Assembly: GCA_019044685.2 (NCBI GenBank)
Contig: JAGTXX020000015.1
Span: 1,984,001-2,048,000 of the forward strand
DNA: 64,000 bases
Direction of reading: 5' to 3'
From: Nannochloris sp. 'desiccata'
Taxonomy: Eukaryota > Chlorophyta > Trebouxiophyceae > Chlorellales > Chlorellaceae
Shown here piece by piece: positions 57,952 through 64,000 of this stretch (position 1 is the first letter of the stretch; each line of letters begins with the position of its first letter). The notes beneath the pieces are model-generated. The model made no database searches, had not been told where the DNA came from, and saw only the letters and a list, made by a program, of their open reading frames with translations. Position numbers and translations under genes: made by a program.

Positions 57952-58589
57952 TATTTGTTAAAATCGTTTTTCCTCCACTAGTCTTGGCCAATACTACCAT
58001 CAGCTGTCGAGGGGGGCGTGGTGATGATGTATATGGTCTCGAAAATCGCCTTGTCCTCCTAAAAAAAATCTGCAGCAAGCTTTTCGAAAGATATTTGATT
58101 TCCGAAGCAAGGCAATGAGCGTGTTGGCAAGCAGAAGAGGGTCTTAGCGCTAGTCAGAGATCTGTTAGTGTTTATGAACGTAAAGGAAATTTAATTTTAT
58201 TTGATCCTGATGCTCACAGTAGATTTAAAACTCAAATCTTGAAGCTGAACCCCTTCTTCACCACGCTTGCAATTTGGCTGGGCTTATAGAATCAATTGAA
58301 GTGGGTAGAATTTGTTGATATTTTACATCATACTGCTATGTGTGCTACTAGACATTGGACATGGAGGGTTTTCTAGCATAGAACTCTTTTGGGGGGTTTA
58401 AAGGAAAGGGCGGGTGGCACGACGTCAGCCAAGTTTGCCCCCTTCTCTTTTCTTAGACAGGAGCCCTTCATCCTTCATAACCACTGTAAAAGCCTATGCC
58501 ACATACTCAGAGAAGAGAATAAAAGTCAAAAGTCAGAAATAAATTATCAAATAAAAATTTTCAGCTCTTCCTCTATCTAAGCAGATGCT
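57952..58589. other. Intergenic, photolyase 3' end to CAF1 5' end
   Basis: About 640 bp. It contains the CAF1 5' flank; no feature was recognised. Confidence 0.5.
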
Positions 58590-60119
58590 CTAAGCCTTAC
58601 TAGCCTTCAGCCCCGCTTTATATTTACTATAAACCGCGGACACTCGTGCACAATACTTCTCCACATCAAACTTTCTTTTGCACCCAGCAAAATTCATATA
58701 TCTGATCTTCCCAAACACCGGTCTCTCACCCCATCCTTGATCATGAATCCCCGCCACTGACCACATACAACCAACATAGCCATTGGGGTCCCTTCCATCC
58801 AATTCCCACTTATCATTCAAGTAAATAGAAACATCCAACGCTTCCTGAGGAGAAGCTGTCCATTCTAAAATCTTTTTCGCCCAATACATGCGAATATATC
58901 CGTGCATTTTCCCAGTGGCAACCATTTCTAATTGGGCTGCATTCCACAATTTATCATGCGTTTTACCAGTTTCAAACTGCTCACGCGTATACAGAAACTC
59001 TCGTTTGTCCCCGGCATGCGCTTGTAAAGTATCACGTGCCCAATCGTACGCAGCGTCAAGCGAATCGTAATTACGAACATAGTGGCAGTAATTATCGGCA
59101 AGCTCCCGCCGTATAACTAGTTCCTCTAAAAAGCCATCAACAGACGCCTTATGCACTGCTGTATGTTTTGCAGCTTCTAAAGCTGCCCGCTGTGGTGCTA
59201 ATTGCCCAAAATGAAGGTACGGAGATAGTCCAGATAGTGCATCTGGAATAGACGGGTCATTCCTCTTGTCAGAATATTTAGCTAAACGAGCTTTTGTTAA
59301 GAAACCTTGTGGCCCAGTTAATGCTTCCATTGCCGCGTCTTCTCCTGGCTGAATCCACGATACTTCAGGTACAGCTGCACCTCTGGCTTGAATTTCAGAT
59401 AAAATAGTGTCCCATTTGATTTGAGAAGGTTTCGGGGCGGTGGTTGGCCATTTGGAATTATCTTGTTTTGGCACGTCTGGGAATTCACGCATAAATTGAG
59501 GTAACTTATTGTGGATTTTAGGACGAATAGTACGTGCTGCGTATTCACGTTTATCAGAAGCTTCCCAAACTGGGACTATGTTGTGAGCATCAACTTCGTG
59601 GAAAGGGCAAGGTACCGCTTTGGCGACCGTGTCTCTCCACTCGCGACCGAGCCTTAATGGACCGTAGTCGGTGACCAATAACGATGCATTACAATCTTTG
59701 ACGAGTGTTGGGATGGTCTCTCCAGGGTTACCTTGAAGCAAGAAGAAAGGAATGCCGAGGGCTTCAAGTTTCGGCGCCAAAACTTTGAGTCCTTTAACCA
59801 TGAATGCAAATTGCCGAGCGCCAGCGTTGTAGTACTCAGTCACCAGATTGAATGCAACTGCGACGGGCACGCCGGACTTGGATGCTTGTTCGCAGGCGTA
59901 AAGAAGGGCCCAGTTGTCACGGACACGTTGGTCTCTAGACATCCAGTAGACGACGGGTCCGGCGCCATTGATAGCACCGCCTTTTAATGTTCTTATACGT
60001 TTAGGATTGACAGCAAGAGAGGCGGGTTTCTTGGCTGCTGCCGTCAAAGAGGAGGAAGTTCCAGCTCCAGGGGCGTCTTCTGCCTTGCGTTTTCCCCCTT
60101 GTTGAGCTGAGGATGACAT
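58590..60119 (-). CDS. PHR2: Class II CPD photolyase
   Basis: Single exon, 509 residues from the ATG at 60119. Class II signatures: GPVVYWMSRDQRVRDNWALL, AARTIRPKIHNKLPQF, LSPYLHFGQLAPQRAALEA, RRELADNYCHYVRNYDSLDA, YLNDKWELDGRDPNGYVGCM and DQGWGERPVFGKIRYMNFAG. Reaction: light-driven repair of cyclobutane pyrimidine dimers with reduced FAD. The N-terminal 55 residues are disordered with a basic KRKAED patch, compatible with a nuclear signal. The frame stays open upstream of 60119 for about 80 codons with Ser/Ala/Arg-rich, transit-like text but no ATG, so an upstream exon giving an organelle form is possible. Confidence 0.93.
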   Translation of the reverse strand: MSSSAQQGGKRKAEDAPGAGTSSSLTAAAKKPASLAVNPKRIRTLKGGAINGAGPVVYWMSRDQRVRDNWALLYACEQASKSGVPVAVAFNLVTEYYNAGARQFAFMVKGLKVLAPKLEALGIPFFLLQGNPGETIPTLVKDCNASLLVTDYGPLRLGREWRDTVAKAVPCPFHEVDAHNIVPVWEASDKREYAARTIRPKIHNKLPQFMREFPDVPKQDNSKWPTTAPKPSQIKWDTILSEIQARGAAVPEVSWIQPGEDAAMEALTGPQGFLTKARLAKYSDKRNDPSIPDALSGLSPYLHFGQLAPQRAALEAAKHTAVHKASVDGFLEELVIRRELADNYCHYVRNYDSLDAAYDWARDTLQAHAGDKREFLYTREQFETGKTHDKLWNAAQLEMVATGKMHGYIRMYWAKKILEWTASPQEALDVSIYLNDKWELDGRDPNGYVGCMWSVAGIHDQGWGERPVFGKIRYMNFAGCKRKFDVEKYCARVSAVYSKYKAGLKASKA

Positions 60120-60546
60120 TTCGATAGCTCCTTCGATTTCAAAAATGCTGGGAAGGTCAGGGAATGATTTGCTTTGAGTGGCTTTGCAGGTAACACAAGG
60201 CCTTGTGAATAGTGCTTGAGGTGGAATTAATGACTGAAAAGAAGCAGGAGCTCTTGAAAATTCGCACAAAGCCCTGGAGATGACGAAAATTCGAGCCGTG
60301 ATTAAAATGCTGGACGACAAGCGGCCAGCTACAATGGCTATAAATTGAACTTAGTTGATATCTGGTTGAAGTGAGATACAATGCACCAGCCTGCGTGCTG
60401 CATTTAGGTGAGAAAAGGGTGTGGCTCTGCTTTAATTGGAAATCGACCGATTTTTTTTTCAAATCTTTCGGCGAATCCGGACAACTCTCGTGATATCTCT
60501 CGAGCTGCACGCCCCTCCGCGCCCCCTTTTCTTCGCCCAAGATCTC

Positions 60547-60554
60547 TATAAATA
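60547..60554 (+). promoter_or_regulatory. TATA-like box upstream of the bZIP gene
   Basis: TATAAATA, 255 bp before the bZIP ATG. A second identical TATAAATA is at 60746-60753, closer to the gene. Either could set the start site. Confidence 0.35.
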
Positions 60555-60745
60555 CACTAAACTGCCATCCTCACCCTTCAACTATATACAAATTACATAC
60601 CAATCAATTCATAAGCGAGCCCCAACTGCGACAGTATTCCCTGCCGAGGTTGGAAAAATTAAAAATTGCATTGGCTCTCTTCCGATACAAGCCAAAGACC
60701 CGTTTATTACTTTCCTCGCTTCCGGAAGGCATTGGAAGGTTTTAA

Positions 60746-60753
60746 TATAAATA
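60746..60753 (+). promoter_or_regulatory. Second TATA-like box upstream of the bZIP gene
   Basis: TATAAATA 56 bp before the ATG at 60809; would give a 5' leader of about 30 bases. Confidence 0.35.
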
Positions 60754-60808
60754 CCACAAACTGATTTCTACAGGACTTTGCGACTTTGAGAGCGTAGAGT
60801 TTGAGAGA

Positions 60809-62107
60809 ATGGGTGGAACAATGATAGACAGAGCTCAAAGTGTTACCTCGGACGACTTGTTGTCTTCGTTTCTTGGTAAAGGAGGAAGCATGGGTACCTT
60901 GAATATGCCAAAACTCGGCTCCGAAACTGACGTGAGTGGTTTCAAAACATACCACCTACAATCCCCTCAAATGATGGTCTCGCTTCCAGCACAGAAGCAC
61001 CTGGGCATTAAATCTACTATCAGAATACCCACAATAACTCATTTTCGGCTCCTTTTTTATTTCCATATTTTGCAGTTTGCTGAGCGTCTTAAGAGAATGC
61101 CTTCAGTCTCCAACAATTTATCTGCCATGGACACTGACAATGCTGCCGCTGCAGCCCCGATAATGGCCTCCCCTCAAGTTCCAACTAAAAGTATGCACCG
61201 TGTTGCTTCTTTAGACGTTCTCCGTGCATATTTTAACAAACGTACTGCGAGTGTCAACCCTGATGTAGGCGACAACAGTAATAAACAAATTAACATCAAA
61301 ACTGAAGAACAACACGCCGAGGATTTTGGAGAGGCCTGCAAAGCCGCAATCACTGCCGTCATGAAGGATGGCCAACTCCAAACAGATACTACGTCTGTCT
61401 TATCTCCTATTGCATTGCTCAACATGCCATTAACTGGCATCCCGTTCTCTGCTGAAGTCGCTGCGGCGATGAAGGGAGCTGCTAGCGATGTTATTGATCC
61501 TTCGATGCTGCCCTACTTGGCTGCTATGAATGCTGCTGCTATGATCAATATAAATGTACCTACTACTATTACTACGACCCCTGTTTCTATACCTGCTTCT
61601 GAACTGGGAGGTGCTGGTCATAGAAACAACAACACCAGTGGAGGCGGCGGTTCTGATGGAGGCTATTCATCTGGCGACAGAGTACCTCCAGTAACTGCCG
61701 CTGCATTGAAACGTGGCCACAGTGGTGGTACCAGCGCTGATAATAGCGGTGGTGAAGGTATGGATGCTGCTGATCCTAATCTTCAAGGCCTTTCGCGTAG
61801 AGAAAGAAGGATGTTGAGTAATCGGGAATCTGCACGACGATCTCGGAAGCGTAAACAAGAGCACTTGGCAGAATTGGAGCAGCAAATGGGCGTTGTTTTA
61901 GCTGAACGAGCTGAAATGGAAGCGAAAATGGCTGCTTTGAAGGCTGAAAATGAGGCTTTAAAGGCTCAACTCCTTGCTGCAAGTGTTCCTTCTGCTCAGA
62001 ATGCCGGCGCTGGCGGGGCTGTGATTGGTGTTGCTGGACGAGGAAACAAACGCCTTAAAGCAAACAATGTTCAGGATAATAACAACCATGACACTAACTA
62101 CGAATAA
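60809..62107 (+). CDS. bZIP transcription factor
   Basis: Exon 1 is 60809-60931 and exon 2 61076-62107, giving 384 residues when the 144-bp intron is removed (432 if retained, since it has no stop and keeps frame). The basic region RRERRMLSNRESARRSRKRK (about 281-302) has the invariant N-x7-R. It is followed by leucine heptads through about 340 (HLAELEQQMGVVLAERAEME, KAENEALKAQLL). Two Arg/His-x-x-Ser sites (RAQSVTSDDLLSSF near the start and HRVASLDVLRAYF) resemble the phospho/14-3-3 sites of the plant VIP1/RF2a-type group. The middle is Ala/Ser/Gly-rich and disordered; the C-terminus has a basic GRGNKRLKANN. Role: sequence-specific DNA-binding dimer; targets unknown. Confidence 0.88.
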   Translation: MGGTMIDRAQSVTSDDLLSSFLGKGGSMGTLNMPKLGSETDVSGFKTYHLQSPQMMVSLPAQKHLGIKSTIRIPTITHFRLLFYFHILQFAERLKRMPSVSNNLSAMDTDNAAAAAPIMASPQVPTKSMHRVASLDVLRAYFNKRTASVNPDVGDNSNKQINIKTEEQHAEDFGEACKAAITAVMKDGQLQTDTTSVLSPIALLNMPLTGIPFSAEVAAAMKGAASDVIDPSMLPYLAAMNAAAMININVPTTITTTPVSIPASELGGAGHRNNNTSGGGGSDGGYSSGDRVPPVTAAALKRGHSGGTSADNSGGEGMDAADPNLQGLSRRERRMLSNRESARRSRKRKQEHLAELEQQMGVVLAERAEMEAKMAALKAENEALKAQLLAASVPSAQNAGAGGAVIGVAGRGNKRLKANNVQDNNNHDTNYE

Positions 62108-63369
62108 TACTACTCAAGTGACTGTATTTACAATGAAATAGATCTCTGAATGAGTGCTCTATGGCCACCAATGGATACTAGGATAAAAGGGGCATTATGC
62201 CGCCTTCCAAACTATGATAGACACGATCAAATAATAAATACATATATCGATAATAAAATCAAATCTAAATCCAATATTCGGCACCGGTGGTACCTATGTG
62301 CCCTGCCCTTCGTAACTCAACCTCCTTTTCTTCTAGGGCTACTCTAACGAATACAAGGAACGCTACTACGCCATGAACAACCATTTTATATAGAATACAA
62401 ATTTACCTTTCTTTACATCCGATATCTCCCCCCCCCCCCCCCCCCCCCCCCCCCCCACCCACCTACCTTTTGTTCTTTTCCATTGTTGAGGAATCGTATG
62501 ATTTTATATCTTCTCCTTTTCATGCTGGCATCACTGTCCTTCTCTTCCCTCTTTGATTTGCATTGAAGAGAGCCTCGCTTCGCCTTTATGAGAGAGATAC
62601 AACTGAAACAACTTGCGGGCTTTTCTCTCCTCCTGGTCCTTTTCCAAAGCTCCTTTTTTTCTTTCTTTCTTCCCCTGTTGACTCCTCCCTTTTGATACTA
62701 TCTTAACAAGACTTCTGCACTAATGTATATAACCAGTACATATCCTACGACCTACCCCTTTTAATATTTCAAAAACACTCTTTTTCTCTCTTAACAAACT
62801 AACTATAAAACCATTTTGTGCCGTTTCCCCGCTAGTGTAAGTTTTCTTTTTGGCTTTTCCCTTCTCCTCCAACTTCAGCGCTCGTTTAATATTCAGGTAC
62901 TTTCTTGCTTTTGTAGGGGATAAGACATCCCTTTTTGTTTATTATAAACTAGTATATGCGCCATAAAATTGGCCCAGTTTCCTCAAAGATTCTGTAAACA
63001 GCAATGATTAATTATAGATATAGCTAGCTAGCTACGAGGCTCGAGATTTCCTTGAGAAACACTAGTGGACGATCCTGAGTTACAATGCACTTGTTTCTAA
63101 ATCACATCTGAAAAATGAAGAGAGAGAGAGAGAGAATTACTATAAAACTAACACTAGCTATCCAAACAAGGCAGCAGATGGAAAGATATTATTTAAAAAT
63201 TGACAAGGGACGGGAAAAAAAAGAGAAGGACCGACGAAAGCAGCCTTTCTGGTAAACTGTTAGCCTACGAGAAATCAGTTTTACTTTTATTTTTGATTGA
63301 TTAATTGGTAAATTTCAAATTTGATTCGTTTATTTCACCACGTATCAGCAAAGGCGAGGAGAGAGCAAC
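62108..63369. other. Convergent intergenic region, bZIP to CK2 alpha, with poly-C tract
   Basis: About 1.26 kb. It contains a 29-C run (62428-62456), pyrimidine-rich stretches (62500-62700) and a short AG repeat (63119-63135). No gene was recognised. Confidence 0.6.
62428..62456 (+). repeat. Poly-C homopolymer (29 C)
   Basis: An uninterrupted C run, followed by A and CCC. It resembles the shorter tract at 17979-17999. Confidence 0.9.
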
Positions 63370-64000
63370 TTAAGAACCAGATGCACCTCCCGCAGCTCCA
63401 CCAGCAGCAGCAGCAGCAGCTCTGATTGGTGCAAAATAGGGATGCTGCATTGCTTCCTCAGCCGTCAACCTCTCTTGATGATCATACCGCAGCAATTTAT
63501 CAATAAAATCCATCGCTTCAGGTGTTGCCAAATTTTGATTATCTGCCGTAACAAACTTCGTCCATGGTTTTCTTGAATGCCGCCCAACCAACGCCTCCAA
63601 GCCTGGGTCTAATTCAAGACCATACTTGTTCAGATACTTGTAGAAATCATCCGTACCAAGGACACGGCAAATTTTGACCAATTGATCGTAGTTATCATGG
63701 CCATAAAAGAATGGTTCTCTTCTATACACCATCCCAGCGAGCATACACCCGAGCGACCACATATCCAGTGAATAGTCGTAATCTTGTAAATCGACAAGAA
63801 GTTCTGGTCCTTTGAAGTACCTGGAAGCGACACGGACGTTGTATTCTTTACCGGGGTGATAAAATTCGGCCAAACCCCAGTCTATAAGACGAAGTTTTTT
63901 GCGTGCGTGGTCAATCATAACATTGTGTGGTTTGACGTCACGGTGCATGATGCCACGAGAATGACAGAAATCGAGTGCTTTAAGGAGCTCGAAAATGTAA
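63370..64000 (-). CDS. CKA: Casein kinase 2 catalytic subunit alpha, C-terminal part (cut by window edge)
   Basis: The open frame runs off the right edge; about 210 residues are present. The catalytic loop [20 protein letters not shown], the CK2-specific [20 protein letters not shown] (DWG where other kinases have DFG), [20 protein letters not shown] and [20 protein letters not shown] are diagnostic. The C-lobe ends with the family text [20 protein letters not shown] and QHPYFAPI, then an Ala/Gly-rich tail. Role: constitutive acidophilic Ser/Thr kinase, catalytic part of the CK2 tetramer. The ATP-binding lobe lies outside the window. Confidence 0.96.
   Translation of the reverse strand, partial: YIFELLKALDFCHSRGIMHRDVKPHNVMIDHARKKLRLIDWGLAEFYHPGKEYNVRVASRYFKGPELLVDLQDYDYSLDMWSLGCMLAGMVYRREPFFYGHDNYDQLVKICRVLGTDDFYKYLNKYGLELDPGLEALVGRHSRKPWTKFVTADNQNLATPEAMDFIDKLLRYDHQERLTAEEAMQHPYFAPIRAAAAAAGGAAGGASGS

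Larger units (their letters stand above)
60120..60808. other. Divergent region, photolyase to bZIP
   Basis: About 690 bp. It holds two TATA-like boxes for the bZIP gene (below) and open frame that may be a photolyase 5' exon. Nothing else was recognised. Confidence 0.5.

Overview
The window looks like nuclear DNA of a photosynthetic green alga (Chlorophyta). It encodes plastid-targeted proteins (HCF136 with a twin-arginine lumenal signal, CSP41a, plastid ribosomal protein L3), a class II CPD photolyase of plant/algal type, and a core eukaryotic set (SEC63, prefoldin 6, PEN-2, NIP7, NFS1, PSMA5, SRP72, CAF1, CK2 alpha). Most genes have one to three short GT-AG introns (roughly 70-220 bp) and stand alone on either strand, often as divergent or convergent pairs. 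Several 3' flanks carry TGTAA, the usual green-algal polyadenylation signal. I cannot name the species.

Layout. 1-9 kb: SEC63 (runs off the left edge, minus), prefoldin 6, PEN-2, HCF136 (minus), NIP7, and a SAP/transmembrane/AAA-like protein (minus). 10-22 kb: patatin-like lipase, GNAT acetyltransferase (minus), a disordered acidic protein with DF-type motifs (minus), a Tim44-like mitochondrial protein, two tandem endonuclease/exonuclease/phosphatase-fold (EEP) paralogues, and NFS1. 22-34 kb: a C2H2/UBA/RWD DExH helicase, a two-domain retropepsin-like protease, class I aldolase (all minus), and a GH47 alpha-mannosidase. 34-49 kb: LRR membrane protein (minus), PSMA5, SRP72, SANT/DUF3755-like protein (minus), desaturase-like protein, CSP41a, plastid L3, cyclin. 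56-64 kb: CAF1 (minus), photolyase (minus), bZIP factor, CK2 alpha (minus, runs off the right edge).

The main accessory feature is a 6,869-bp DNA transposon at 49101-55969. It has 60-bp terminal inverted repeats differing at one position and a 7-bp target-site duplication (TTTTATC). It carries two convergent multi-exon genes. The right-hand gene is a transposase that I assign to the KDZ (Kyakuja-Dileera-Zisupton) superfamily from its motif order. The left-hand gene encodes a 584-aa protein of unknown function and has a tandemly duplicated 325-bp unit inside one intron. The element sits between the cyclin and CAF1 and disrupts neither. Its transposase has one apparent 1-nt frameshift near the C-terminus.

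Other points of interest: the EEP tandem pair, in which one copy has lost three catalytic residues while the other keeps them; the SAP + membrane span + LAP1/torsin-like protein; the plastid-type protein with two DTG aspartic-protease motifs; and frame-preserving, stop-free introns in the cyclin and the bZIP gene. Exon boundaries were worked out by eye from GT-AG sites and protein continuity and have no transcript support.
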